A DNA stretch of 64,000 nucleotides from Mycolicibacterium chitae (lineage in GTDB: Bacteria > Actinomycetota > Actinomycetes > Mycobacteriales > Mycobacteriaceae), in NCBI RefSeq assembly GCF_900637205.1, contig NZ_LR134355.1:310001-374000 (forward strand), read 5' to 3'. The notes beneath the pieces were generated by a model that saw only the letters and a program-made list of their open reading frames with translations, made no database searches and had not been told where the DNA came from. How positions within the stretch are numbered: the first letter of the stretch is position 1; each line of letters begins with the position of its first letter. Of the stretch, positions 32,570 to 41,613 are shown piece by piece. The position numbers and the translations under genes are program-made.

Positions 32570-35371
32570 TTGGCTGACGGCAATGGAAGCGTCCGGCGAC
32601 TCGTCATAGTCGAGTCGCCCACCAAGGCGCGCAAAATCGCGAGCTATCTCGGCTCGAACTACATTGTCGAGTCCTCGCGCGGCCACATCCGTGACCTGCC
32701 GCGGGCCGCCGCGGACGTACCCGCCAAGTACAAGTCCGAGCCCTGGGCCCGCCTCGGGGTCAACGTGGACGCCGACTTCGAGCCGCTCTACATCGTCAGC
32801 CCCGACAAGAAGGCCACGGTCACCGAGCTCAAGGGCCTGCTCAAGGACGTCGACGAGCTCTACCTGGCGACGGACGGTGACCGCGAGGGTGAGGCCATCG
32901 CCTGGCACCTGCTCGAGACGCTCAAGCCCCGCATCCCGGTCAAGCGGATGGTGTTCCACGAGATCACCGAGCCCGCCATCCGTGCCGCCGCCGAGAGTCC
33001 GCGCGAACTGGACATCGATCTGGTCGACGCGCAGGAGACCCGGCGCATCCTGGACCGGCTCTACGGCTACGAGGTCTCGCCCGTGCTGTGGAAGAAGGTC
33101 GCGCCGAAGCTCAGCGCCGGCCGGGTGCAGTCGGTCGCGACGCGGATCATCGTGCAGCGCGAACGCGAGCGGATGGCGTTCCGCAGCGCCGAGTACTGGG
33201 ACATCGTGGCCGAACTCGACGCCAGCGTGTCCGATCCGAACGCCCACCCGCCGGTGTTCAACGCCCGGCTGGTCAACGTCGACGGCCTGCGCGTGGCCAC
33301 CGGCCGGGACTTCGACTCGGTGGGCGCGGTCAAGAAGCCCACCGAGGTGGTGGTGCTCGACGAGGCCGCCACCGGTGCCCTGGTCAACGGGCTGTCCGGC
33401 GCCCAGCTGTCGGTGTCCTCGGTCGAGGAGAAGCCCTACACCCGTCGGCCGTACCCGCCGTTCATGACCTCGACGCTGCAGCAGGAAGCGGGTCGCAAGC
33501 TGCGGTTCTCCTCCGAGCGCACCATGAGCATCGCCCAGCGGCTCTACGAAAACGGTTACATCACCTACATGCGTACCGACTCGACGACGCTGTCGGCCAG
33601 CGCCATCGATGCTGCGCGCAACCAGGCCCGGCAGCTCTACGGCGAGGAGTACGTCTATCCGACGGCCCGCCAGTACACCCGCAAGGTCAAGAACGCCCAG
33701 GAAGCCCACGAGGCGATCCGGCCCGCGGGTGACACCTTCGCCACCCCCGACGCGGTGCGTCGCGAGCTCGAATCCGACGAGTTCCGGCTCTACGAGCTGA
33801 TCTGGCAGCGCACCGTGGCCTCGCAGATGGCCGACGCCCGCGGCACCACGCTGAGCCTGCGGATCACCGGCGAGGCCGCCGGCGCCGAGGGCACCCGCAC
33901 CGTGACCTTCTCGGCCAGCGGCCGCACCATCACCTTCCCCGGCTTCCTGAAGGCCTACGTCGAGACGGTCGACGAACTCGCCGGCGGTGAGGCCGACGAC
34001 GCCGAGCGGCGCCTGCCGAATCTCAAGCAGGGCCAGCAGGTCCAGGCGCAGAAGCTGACCCCCGACGGGCACTCCACCAACCCGCCGGCCCGCTACACCG
34101 AGGCCTCGCTGATCAAGGCGCTCGAGGAACTCGGCATCGGCCGCCCGTCGACCTATTCGTCGATCATCAAGACCATCCAGGACCGCGGCTACGTCCACAA
34201 GAAGGGCAGCGCGCTGGTGCCGTCCTGGGTGGCGTTCGCCGTGATCGGTTTGTTGGAACAGCATTTCGGTCGGCTGGTCGACTACGACTTCACCGCCGCC
34301 ATGGAGGACGAACTCGACGAGATCGCCGCCGGCAACGAGCGACGGACCAACTGGCTCAACAACTTCTATTTCGGCGGCGAGCACGGTGTGGAGGGCTCGG
34401 TCGCCCGGGATGGCGGCCTTAAGCAGCTGGTCGGCGGCAACCTGGAGGGCATCGATGCCCGAGAGGTCAACTCCATCAAGCTGTTCGACGACGCCGAAGG
34501 TCGCGCGGTCAACGTCCGGGTCGGTCGCAACGGGCCCTACCTGGAGCGGATGATCGCCGATCCGGACAATCCGGGTGAGCTCAAGCCGCAGCGCGCCAAC
34601 CTCAAGGACGAGCTGACCCCGGACGAGTTGACCCTGGAGCTCGCCGAAAAGGCTTTCGCCACACCGCAAGAGGGGCGGTCGCTGGGCATCGACCCGGCGA
34701 CCGGGCACGAGATCGTCGCCAAGGACGGCCGCTTCGGCCCGTACGTCACCGAGGTGCTGCCGGAGCCGGAGAACCCCGACGACGGCAGCGCCGGCAGCCC
34801 GGCCAAGAAGGGCAAGAAGCCGACCGGCCCCAAGCCGCGCACCGGTTCGCTGCTGCGCACGATGGACCTCGAGACCGTCACCCTCGAGGACGCGCTGCGG
34901 CTGCTGTCGCTGCCGCGGGTGGTCGGCATCGACCCGAACTCCAACGAGGAGATCACCGCGCAGAACGGCCGCTACGGTCCGTACTTGAAGCGCGGCACCG
35001 ACTCTCGCTCGCTGGCCACCGAGGAACAGATGTTCACCATCGACCTCGACGAGGCGCTGAAGATCTACGCCGAGCCCAAGCGCCGCGGCCGCCAGGCCGC
35101 CGCGGCCCCGCCGCTGCGCGAGTTGGGCACCGACCCGGTGTCGGGCAAGCCGATGGTGATCAAGGACGGCCGCTTCGGCCCGTACGTCACCGACGGTGAG
35201 ACCAACGCCAGCCTGCGCAAGGGCGACGAGGTGATGTCGGTGACCGACGAGCGCGCCTCGGAGTTGCTGGCCGACCGCCGCGCGCGGGGACCGGCGAAGA
35301 AGGCGGCCCGCAAGACCACCAAGAAGGCGCCGGCCAAGAAGGCCGCCAAGCGCACCGCCAAGAAGGCCTGA
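32570..35371 (+). CDS. topA: DNA topoisomerase I
   Basis: 933-residue type IA topoisomerase relaxing negative supercoils. TOPRIM domain VIVESPTKARKI and TDGDREGE (metal site), cap domains, and catalytic tyrosine in ITYMRTDSTTLS. The C-terminus has four repeated domains containing KDGRFGPYVT-type motifs, instead of zinc ribbons, then a lysine-rich tail (KKAARKTTKKAPAKKAAKR), as is usual in mycobacteria. The start is TTG 32570, as MADGNGSVRRLVIVES fits the family N-terminus; the ribosome site GAAGAAGTGGAG is modest and distant. Essential gene. Confidence 0.97.
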   Translation: MADGNGSVRRLVIVESPTKARKIASYLGSNYIVESSRGHIRDLPRAAADVPAKYKSEPWARLGVNVDADFEPLYIVSPDKKATVTELKGLLKDVDELYLATDGDREGEAIAWHLLETLKPRIPVKRMVFHEITEPAIRAAAESPRELDIDLVDAQETRRILDRLYGYEVSPVLWKKVAPKLSAGRVQSVATRIIVQRERERMAFRSAEYWDIVAELDASVSDPNAHPPVFNARLVNVDGLRVATGRDFDSVGAVKKPTEVVVLDEAATGALVNGLSGAQLSVSSVEEKPYTRRPYPPFMTSTLQQEAGRKLRFSSERTMSIAQRLYENGYITYMRTDSTTLSASAIDAARNQARQLYGEEYVYPTARQYTRKVKNAQEAHEAIRPAGDTFATPDAVRRELESDEFRLYELIWQRTVASQMADARGTTLSLRITGEAAGAEGTRTVTFSASGRTITFPGFLKAYVETVDELAGGEADDAERRLPNLKQGQQVQAQKLTPDGHSTNPPARYTEASLIKALEELGIGRPSTYSSIIKTIQDRGYVHKKGSALVPSWVAFAVIGLLEQHFGRLVDYDFTAAMEDELDEIAAGNERRTNWLNNFYFGGEHGVEGSVARDGGLKQLVGGNLEGIDAREVNSIKLFDDAEGRAVNVRVGRNGPYLERMIADPDNPGELKPQRANLKDELTPDELTLELAEKAFATPQEGRSLGIDPATGHEIVAKDGRFGPYVTEVLPEPENPDDGSAGSPAKKGKKPTGPKPRTGSLLRTMDLETVTLEDALRLLSLPRVVGIDPNSNEEITAQNGRYGPYLKRGTDSRSLATEEQMFTIDLDEALKIYAEPKRRGRQAAAAPPLRELGTDPVSGKPMVIKDGRFGPYVTDGETNASLRKGDEVMSVTDERASELLADRRARGPAKKAARKTTKKAPAKKAAKRTAKKA

Positions 35372-35414
35372 GACCGCCGCCGCAGGCTCGATGCGGACTC
35401 AGCTGGACTCGGAC

Positions 35415-37013
35415 TCAGCTGGACTCGGACGCGGACACGTCCGGGATCTCGCTGAGCGCGGCGAGCTTGACGGGCCGGGCCAGTTGGGTGGGGGCGACGC
35501 GGCCGCGCAGTTCCACCACCTCGCCGACGTCCCAGCACAGCGCCTCGGCGTCCAGCGCCCCGCTGACCGCCTGCGATGACGCCAGCACCCGGCCCTCCTC
35601 GAGCTTGGCGAGTTCGGTCAGGCGCGCGGCCTCGTTGACCGGGTCGCCGATCACGGTGTATTCGAAGCGGGCCCGCGCGCCGATGTGCCCGGCGATCGCG
35701 CGGCCGGCGGAGACCCCGATGCCGAACTCGGCGCTGCCGAGGACCGGCAGCAGCTCGTCGTGCAGATCGCGGGCCGCGGCCAGCGCGGCGCCGTAGGAGT
35801 CGGGGTGCTCGATGGGCGCACCGAAGATGCACAGCGCCGCGTCGCCCTGGAACTTGTTGACGAAACCGCCGTGCCGGGCAACGGTTTCCACCACCACCCG
35901 GAAGAACTCGTTGAGCAGGTTCACCACCTCGGCCGGCGGCCGCGTGGAGGCCAGCTGCGTCGAACCCACCAGGTCGACGAACAGCACCGCCACGTCGCGT
36001 TCCTGGCCGCCCAGCTCGGTGCCGCGCTCCAGGGCACGCCGCGCGACGTCCTCGCCGACGTAGCGGCCGAACAGGTCGCGCAGCCGCTGCCGCTCGGACA
36101 GGTCGCGGACCATGTCGTTGAAGCCGGCCTGCAGCAGGCCGAGTTCGCTGGCGTCGTAGATCTGCATGTGCGCGTTGTAGTTGCCGCGCTGGACCTCGCC
36201 GAGCGCCCAGCGCAGCTGGCGCAGCGGGTCGGCGATCGACATGGCCGCCAGCACGGTGCCGGCCAGCCCGATGACCAGCGCGGCGAGCGCCATCAACAGG
36301 ATCGGCGTGAACAGCTGGTCGGCGGAGGTCTGCAGGATGGCGAACTTGCTCGCGACGATGGACAGCACGATCGCCAGCAGCGGCACCCCGGTGCCCAGCG
36401 CCCACGTCAGCACCAGCCGCAGCATCACCCCAGGGGCGCGGAAGTTTTCCGGCGCCCCGCTGCGCAGCGCCGCCACGGCCACCGGCCGCAGCGTGCGCTC
36501 CGACTGCAGATAACCGATGATGGCGGTCGCGGTGGCGCCCAGCCCGGTGGCCACGGCCAGCACCGGCGCCGAATGCCCGGCCACGGGCCAGCTGGCCGCG
36601 ATGAACACGATGCCGCCCAGGCACCAGTTGGTCAGGCTGATCGCGGTGCGGTAGATCGGCATCCGCAGCGCGCGGGTGCGCGCCAGGTCGGTGGCCGCCG
36701 GGTCGGAATCCGACAGCAGGCCCTCGCGGCGCTGCCAGCGGAACACCGGCACCAGCAGCCGCAGGCTGACGTAGGCGCCGATGGCGAACGAGATCAACAG
36801 GTAGACCACGAAGATGGACAGGTTCAGCCGCGGCAGATCCTGCAGCTGGACGCGATCCTGGGGTGGCAGACCGAAGCGCAGGAAGCTCAGGACGAACAGG
36901 GCGCCGATGATGTCGGCCTGCACCATCCCGAGGGTGAACACCGGCCAGGGCGTACGCACGACCCAGCGGACGAATGCGCTGATTCGTCCTCGCGGTACCT
37001 CCCCATCGGTCAC
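35415..37013 (-). CDS. Membrane adenylate cyclase with HAMP domain (Rv3645 type)
   Basis: 532 residues. Six hydrophobic helices (about 20-270), a HAMP linker (SIADPLRQLRWALGEVQRGNYNAHM), then a class III cyclase domain: VLFVDLVGST and FQGDAALCIFG supply the metal-binding aspartates, and VIGDPVNEAARL the transition-state Asn/Arg. It makes cAMP from ATP; Rv3645 is the main cAMP source in M. tuberculosis and is tied to fatty-acid sensing. Its product is the ligand of Crp, encoded at 9590. GTG 37013 is chosen over the open frame to 37043 because TACGGT lies 6 nt upstream. Confidence 0.95.
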   Translation of the reverse strand: MTDGEVPRGRISAFVRWVVRTPWPVFTLGMVQADIIGALFVLSFLRFGLPPQDRVQLQDLPRLNLSIFVVYLLISFAIGAYVSLRLLVPVFRWQRREGLLSDSDPAATDLARTRALRMPIYRTAISLTNWCLGGIVFIAASWPVAGHSAPVLAVATGLGATATAIIGYLQSERTLRPVAVAALRSGAPENFRAPGVMLRLVLTWALGTGVPLLAIVLSIVASKFAILQTSADQLFTPILLMALAALVIGLAGTVLAAMSIADPLRQLRWALGEVQRGNYNAHMQIYDASELGLLQAGFNDMVRDLSERQRLRDLFGRYVGEDVARRALERGTELGGQERDVAVLFVDLVGSTQLASTRPPAEVVNLLNEFFRVVVETVARHGGFVNKFQGDAALCIFGAPIEHPDSYGAALAAARDLHDELLPVLGSAEFGIGVSAGRAIAGHIGARARFEYTVIGDPVNEAARLTELAKLEEGRVLASSQAVSGALDAEALCWDVGEVVELRGRVAPTQLARPVKLAALSEIPDVSASESS

Positions 37014-37019
37014 CCGTTC

Positions 37020-37025
37020 ACCGTA
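37020..37025 (-). promoter_or_regulatory. -10 box for the adenylate cyclase
   Basis: TACGGT on the minus strand ends 6 nt before GTG 37013; leaderless start inferred. Confidence 0.45.
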
Positions 37026-37104
37026 TCGGTCAAGAGCGACCAATCCGAACCGTTAGGGCCGGGCATTCGGCGGTGCCCCGCGCCGCGATGTCGCCGGTGA
37101 GCAC

Positions 37105-37110
37105 TAGTCT
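37105..37110 (+). promoter_or_regulatory. -10 box for holB
   Basis: TAGTCT lies 8 nt before ATG 37119 and is divergent from the cyclase promoter. Confidence 0.5.
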
Positions 37111-37118
37111 TGCCGTTG

Positions 37119-38333
37119 ATGTCAGGGGTTTTCGCGCGCTTGGTGGGCCAACAGACGGTGGAGGCCGAACTCGTCGCGGCCGCACAAACGGCCCGGGGTG
37201 ATGCGATTCACAGCCCGAACAGCGGCGGAAGCATGACACACGCCTGGTTGTTCACCGGTCCGCCGGGCTCGGGCCGGTCGGTGGCGGCGCTGTGTTTCGC
37301 GGCCGCGCTGCAATGCACCTCCGACGGCGTGCCCGGCTGCGGGGAGTGCCGGGACTGCACGACGGCGATGGCCGGCACCCACGCCGACGTCCGCCGCGTC
37401 ATCCCCGAGGGCCTGTCGATCGGCGTCAACGAGATGCGCTCCATCGTGCAGATCGCATCCCGGCGGCCGAGCACCGCGCGTTGGCAGATCGTGGTGATCG
37501 AGGACGCCGACCGGCTGACCGAGGGCGCGGCCAACGCGCTGCTGAAGGTCGTCGAGGAGCCGCCGCCGTCGACGGTGTTCCTGCTGTGCGCGCCGTCGGT
37601 GGACCCGGAGGACATCGCGATCACGCTGCGCTCGCGCTGCCGGCACATCGCGCTGGTGACCCCCGGCACCGACGCCATCGCCCAGGTCCTGATCGACTCC
37701 GACGGCCTGGCGCCCGAGGAGGCCCGCTGGGCCGCCTCGGTCAGCGGCGGGCACGTGGGTCGCGCCCGTCGGCTGGCCACCGACCCGGAGGCGCGCGACC
37801 GGCGCAAGCGGGCGCTGGGGCTGGCGCGGGATGCCGCCACCCCGTCGCGGGCCTATGCCGCGGCCGAGGAACTGGTGGCCGCCGCCGAGGCCGAGGCCAA
37901 GGCGCTCACCGAGGGCCGCAACGACGCCGAGACCGAGGAACTGCGCACCGCGCTGGGCGCCGGCGGCACCGGCAAGGGCACCGCGGGCACCATGCGCGGG
38001 GCGGCCGGGGCCATCAAGGACCTGGAGAAGCGGCAGAAGTCGCGGCAGACCCGGGCCTCCCGCGACGCGCTGGACCGCGCGCTGATCGACCTGGCGAGCT
38101 ACTTTCGCGACGCGCTGTTGGTCGCGACGGGCAGCGGCGCGGTCACCCCCAATCACCCCGACATGGCCGAGCGGGTGGCCGCGATGGCCGCCCACGCCCC
38201 CCCGGATCGGCTGCTGCGCTGCATCGAGGCGGTGCTGCAGTGCCGGGAGGCGCTGGCGGTCAACGTGAAGCCGAGGTTCGCGGTGGACGCGATGGTGGCC
38301 TCCGTGGGGCAGGCCCTGCGCAGCGACCTGTAG
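37119..38333 (+). CDS. holB: DNA polymerase III delta-prime subunit
   Basis: 404 residues of the clamp-loader AAA+ family. The P-loop is GPPGSGRS with Arg in place of the catalytic Lys, as expected for an ATPase-inactive delta-prime. A four-cysteine zinc module (CTSDGVPGCGECRDC) follows. The SRC motif occurs in TLRSRCRH. A long alanine/glutamate-rich linker precedes the collar domain. It works with tau/gamma and delta to load the beta clamp. Start by leaderless promoter; followed by tRNA-Thr. Confidence 0.94.
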   Translation: MSGVFARLVGQQTVEAELVAAAQTARGDAIHSPNSGGSMTHAWLFTGPPGSGRSVAALCFAAALQCTSDGVPGCGECRDCTTAMAGTHADVRRVIPEGLSIGVNEMRSIVQIASRRPSTARWQIVVIEDADRLTEGAANALLKVVEEPPPSTVFLLCAPSVDPEDIAITLRSRCRHIALVTPGTDAIAQVLIDSDGLAPEEARWAASVSGGHVGRARRLATDPEARDRRKRALGLARDAATPSRAYAAAEELVAAAEAEAKALTEGRNDAETEELRTALGAGGTGKGTAGTMRGAAGAIKDLEKRQKSRQTRASRDALDRALIDLASYFRDALLVATGSGAVTPNHPDMAERVAAMAAHAPPDRLLRCIEAVLQCREALAVNVKPRFAVDAMVASVGQALRSDL

Positions 38334-38361
38334 ACTCTGCTGCGCCCGGTTCGCCGGGCAC

Positions 38362-38434
38362 GCCACCTTAGCTCAGTCGGTAGAGCGATTCACTCGTAAT
38401 GAATAGGTCAGGAGTTCGATTCTCCTAGGTGGCT
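38362..38434 (+). tRNA. tRNA-Thr (anticodon CGT)
   Basis: Acceptor stem GCCACCT/AGGTGGC, D arm GCTC-AGTCGGTA-GAGC, anticodon stem ATTCA/TGAAT around CTCGTAA (anticodon CGT, reading ACG), T arm with GTTCGATTC. Length is 73 nt with discriminator T; CCA not encoded. The last base is shared with the stop codon of the facing gene. Confidence 0.97.
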
Positions 38435-38823
38435 CAAAGCTGGATGTCCTTGCTCAGCGCCTTGAGCGCGGCGTCCTTGGCCGTGTTGGCGGCGGGGAAC
38501 CCGGCGTAGCCGGAGGCGTGGTAGATGATCTCGGCGAGTTCGTCCTCGGTCAGGCCGTTCTGCAGCGCGATCCGGAAGTGCGACTCCATCTCCAGTTCGG
38601 CGCCGAGCGCGATCAGGATGCCCAGCGTCACCAGACTGCGGTCGCGGCGGGACAGTCCCTCGCGGGACCACAGCCGGCCGAAGATGCCCTCGATGCCGAT
38701 CTCCATCAGCTCCGCGGCGAACCCGGTGCCGAAGCTGACCTTCTCGTTCGGCAGGGAGTCGGGCAGGACACCGGGCAGCATCTCGCGGAACACGTTGAGG
38801 CCGTCGTCGCGCAAGTTAGTCAT
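38434..38823 (-). CDS. Carboxymuconolactone decarboxylase-family protein
   Basis: 129 residues, all-helical AhpD-like fold. SRRDRSLVTLGILIALG and the active-site helix ELAEIIYHASGYAGFPAA match gamma-carboxymuconolactone decarboxylases (no CxxC, so not a peroxidase of the AhpD type). The reaction would be decarboxylation of carboxymuconolactone in protocatechuate breakdown, but no other pathway gene is near, so the substrate is open. Its TGA stop starts on the last base of tRNA-Thr. Confidence 0.88.
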   Translation of the reverse strand: MTNLRDDGLNVFREMLPGVLPDSLPNEKVSFGTGFAAELMEIGIEGIFGRLWSREGLSRRDRSLVTLGILIALGAELEMESHFRIALQNGLTEDELAEIIYHASGYAGFPAANTAKDAALKALSKDIQL

Positions 38824-38844
38824 ACGAAATACTCTGACACAGCC

Positions 38845-40638
38845 TCACCGGGCCGGCGCGAGGTGGCCCAACGGGCCGGAGGCCAGGCACACCGACAGCG
38901 CCGCGGTCTGCGCCTGCGCGACGATCCCGCCGCCGGCACCGGACAGGCGGACGTAGACCCGGTTCAGCCCGGGTCGGACCGGCACCCGCACCTCGGTGCC
39001 CTCGTCGAGCGTCAGCGTCATCGCCCCGTCGCTGTTGGCCAGGTAGTTGATCTCGGCGGTCCACTCCGCGGGCAGCAGCGGACCGTCCAGCGGCATCCGC
39101 ACGGGCTGATCGGGCTGGGTCAGGTAGCCGCAGTTCGGGGTGGGCCCCGGCAGGATCGTGCGCACCCAGGTGACGTTGGCGTCCACCAGCCGACCGCTGG
39201 AGTCCAGCATCCGCAGATCCGTTGTCGAGGACTCGAATTCGGGGCGTTGCGGCAGCAGGGCGAACATGTGACTGGCCAGGTTCTCCGGCCAGGCGACCCG
39301 CTGCAGGATCATCGGGTCGACTTCCTGGTCCAGCAGCGGGGCGTCCGAGTCCGACTGCGCGGCAGCCAGACTCGCGGTAGCGGTCTGCAGGTAGGACTTG
39401 GTCGGGTTGTCGCGCCAGCTGACCAGGAACGTCGCGGTCGAATACAGGCTGCTGACCAGGAACAGGGCCGCGGCCGCGACGGTGACCGCGGTGCGGGCCG
39501 CCGAGGCGTCCAGCCACCTCGAGCGCGCCCGGTTCGGCGCGCACAGTCCGACGGCGGCCAGCAGCGCCAACACCACCACCAAATCGGGCAGGTAGCGCAG
39601 CGTCTGCGCCAATTCCAGCGCGGTGAACCGCGACGAGCGCATCAGGTAGATCGGGATCTGGCAGGCCACCGCGTAGCCCAGCGCCAGCGCCCACACCGGG
39701 CCGATCCGCTGCTTGCGCACCAGCGTCAGCGCCACCACGGCCGCCAGTGCCACCCAGCCCAGCACCATCACCGTCGTCGGCGGTACCCCCCAGGGGGAGG
39801 CCGGGGCCCAGCGCTGCCACTCCCACGGCCCGCCCACCAGGCCCGGCACGATGCCGTGGGTGAACGAGCGGCGCAACAGATCCCAGGTCATGCCCAGATC
39901 CGAACTCCACCGCTGCTGATCGACGACCACCAGGTACAGCCCGATCCAGGCCGCGGTCAACGCCAGCGCCGCCGACCACAGCCGGATCCCGCCGCGCCAC
40001 ACGGTGCGGATCGGCCGGTGCTCGCCGTGGACGTGGGCCAGCAGGACCGCGACGGCGAACGCCACGAACGGGATGACCGCGGCCTTCTCGAAGAACAGCA
40101 GACCGCCGAGGAACACCAGCGTCCCGGTGACCGCGTAGCGCTGATTTCCGGTGCGCAGCAGCAGGATTGCGTCCGCGCACACCCAGGCCAGCGCGGCCAG
40201 CATCGGCAGTGAGTTCAGGCCCGCCGCCCACCAGGCGTACCCGGGCACGGCCAGCGGGGTGAACAGCGCGAAGGTCAGGGGGATCAGCAGCACGGGGCGC
40301 CAGCCCAGGATCACCTTCAGCGCGCGCAGCAGCGCCAGCGACGCCAGCAGCTGCAACACCACCAGCGACAGCGCCGGCCAGAACCAGTGCAGCGGCGCCA
40401 GCCGGGTGATCAACCCGCCCAGCAGGAAACCGCCGGGCATCACGTGCCCGTCGTGGTCGTCGAACAGATAGCCCGGCGACAGCAGGTGCTGGGTTCCGGC
40501 CCGGCCCACCAGGATCAGGTCGTCCCAGTAGAAGTAGCCGCCGAACGCCAGCACCGCGCGGACCGCCAGCGCCACCCCGATCAGGGCGGCCGCGATCACG
40601 GCGACGCGGGGTCGCACAGCCCTAGCCCGGATACGCAT
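38845..40638 (-). CDS. GT-C-like polytopic membrane protein (Rv3635 type)
   Basis: 597 residues with about eleven membrane helices and a C-terminal soluble domain. The first extracytoplasmic loop, GGYFYWDDLILVGRAG, carries the acidic pair expected of polyprenyl-phosphate-dependent GT-C glycosyltransferases; a second loop has DDHDGHVMPG. It may transfer a sugar or arabinose unit at the outer face of the membrane. The ATG lies 17 nt inside the end of galE, so it is the last gene of the pls-peptidase-flippase-galE run. Enzyme identity is inference. Confidence 0.8.
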   Translation of the reverse strand: MRIRARAVRPRVAVIAAALIGVALAVRAVLAFGGYFYWDDLILVGRAGTQHLLSPGYLFDDHDGHVMPGGFLLGGLITRLAPLHWFWPALSLVVLQLLASLALLRALKVILGWRPVLLIPLTFALFTPLAVPGYAWWAAGLNSLPMLAALAWVCADAILLLRTGNQRYAVTGTLVFLGGLLFFEKAAVIPFVAFAVAVLLAHVHGEHRPIRTVWRGGIRLWSAALALTAAWIGLYLVVVDQQRWSSDLGMTWDLLRRSFTHGIVPGLVGGPWEWQRWAPASPWGVPPTTVMVLGWVALAAVVALTLVRKQRIGPVWALALGYAVACQIPIYLMRSSRFTALELAQTLRYLPDLVVVLALLAAVGLCAPNRARSRWLDASAARTAVTVAAAALFLVSSLYSTATFLVSWRDNPTKSYLQTATASLAAAQSDSDAPLLDQEVDPMILQRVAWPENLASHMFALLPQRPEFESSTTDLRMLDSSGRLVDANVTWVRTILPGPTPNCGYLTQPDQPVRMPLDGPLLPAEWTAEINYLANSDGAMTLTLDEGTEVRVPVRPGLNRVYVRLSGAGGGIVAQAQTAALSVCLASGPLGHLAPAR

Positions 40639-41602
40639 CTCCGGCGTGTTGGCGGGCCGCCCACGCGGAGGCCACCATGTCGGTCAGCGAATGGCGCATC
40701 CGCCAATCCAGATCGCGCGCGGCCAACTCGCCGGCCGCGACGATGCGGGCCGGGTCGCCGGGGCGGCGCTCGGCGACCTCGGGCTCGAAGTCGATGCCGG
40801 TGACCTCGCGGATGGCCGTCATGATCTCCCGCACCGAGGTGCCGTCCCCGCTGCCCAGGTTGTACACCGGCGCCAGCGCCACGCCGTCGTCGAGTGCTCG
40901 GGCGGCCGCGACGTGGGCGGCGGCCAGGTCGGTGACGTGCACGTAGTCGCGTACGCAGGTGCCGTCCGGGGTGGGATAGTCCGCGCCGTTGATCCGCGGG
41001 GTCTGACCGCGGTGCAGCATGTCGAACACCTTGGGGAACAGGTTGAACGGGCTGACGTCGAACAGTTCGTCGCGCCCGGACCCGACGACGTTGAAGTAGC
41101 GCAGGCTGGTGTGCCGGAAGCCGGGGGCCGCGACGGCGGTGTCGCGCAGCAGCCATTCGCCGATCAGCTTGCTCTCGCCGTACGGGGATTCCGGCGCGGT
41201 CGGCGTGGTCTCGTCGACCAGGTCGGTGTCGGGGGTGCCGTAGGTGGCGGCGCTCGAGGAGAACACGAACTTGTCGATGCCGGCCTCGGTCACGGCGTCG
41301 AGCAGGGTGACCATCGCCGACACGTTCTGCCGGTAGGTGTGCAGCGGGCGCTGCACCGACTCCCCGGCGTACTTGTAGCCGGCGATGTGGATGACGCCGC
41401 GCACCCCGTGCTGGTCCAGCGTCGTGCGCACGGTGTCGCCGTCGAGCAGGTTGGCCCGCACCAGGGGTACGTCCTCGGGTACGAACCCGACGAGACCGGT
41501 GGACAGGTCGTCGATGACGACGACGGCGGCGTCGGCCTCGCGCAGTGCGCGCACCACGTGTGAGCCGATATAGCCGGCACCGCCGGTCACAAGCCAGGTC
41601 AC
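40622..41602 (-). CDS. galE: UDP-glucose 4-epimerase
   Basis: 326-residue extended SDR enzyme. NAD-binding GGAGYIGSH at the N-terminus, SSSAATYG (Ser/Thr), catalytic YGESK (YxxxK) and LRYFNVVG typical of GalE. It interconverts UDP-glucose and UDP-galactose, the precursor of galactofuranose in arabinogalactan. GTG 41602 is 11 nt after the flippase-like gene. In M. tuberculosis galE1 (Rv3634c) neighbours the Rv3635-like gene too. Confidence 0.95.
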   Translation of the reverse strand: MTWLVTGGAGYIGSHVVRALREADAAVVVIDDLSTGLVGFVPEDVPLVRANLLDGDTVRTTLDQHGVRGVIHIAGYKYAGESVQRPLHTYRQNVSAMVTLLDAVTEAGIDKFVFSSSAATYGTPDTDLVDETTPTAPESPYGESKLIGEWLLRDTAVAAPGFRHTSLRYFNVVGSGRDELFDVSPFNLFPKVFDMLHRGQTPRINGADYPTPDGTCVRDYVHVTDLAAAHVAAARALDDGVALAPVYNLGSGDGTSVREIMTAIREVTGIDFEPEVAERRPGDPARIVAAGELAARDLDWRMRHSLTDMVASAWAARQHAGDAYPG

Positions 41603-41613
41603 GAGCGACGATG

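Noticed and set aside
32366..34708. 780-codon minus-strand ORF opposite topA
   Set aside because: Same Gly/Val/Leu/Arg-rich shadow composition, lies wholly within topA and has no recognisable motif.
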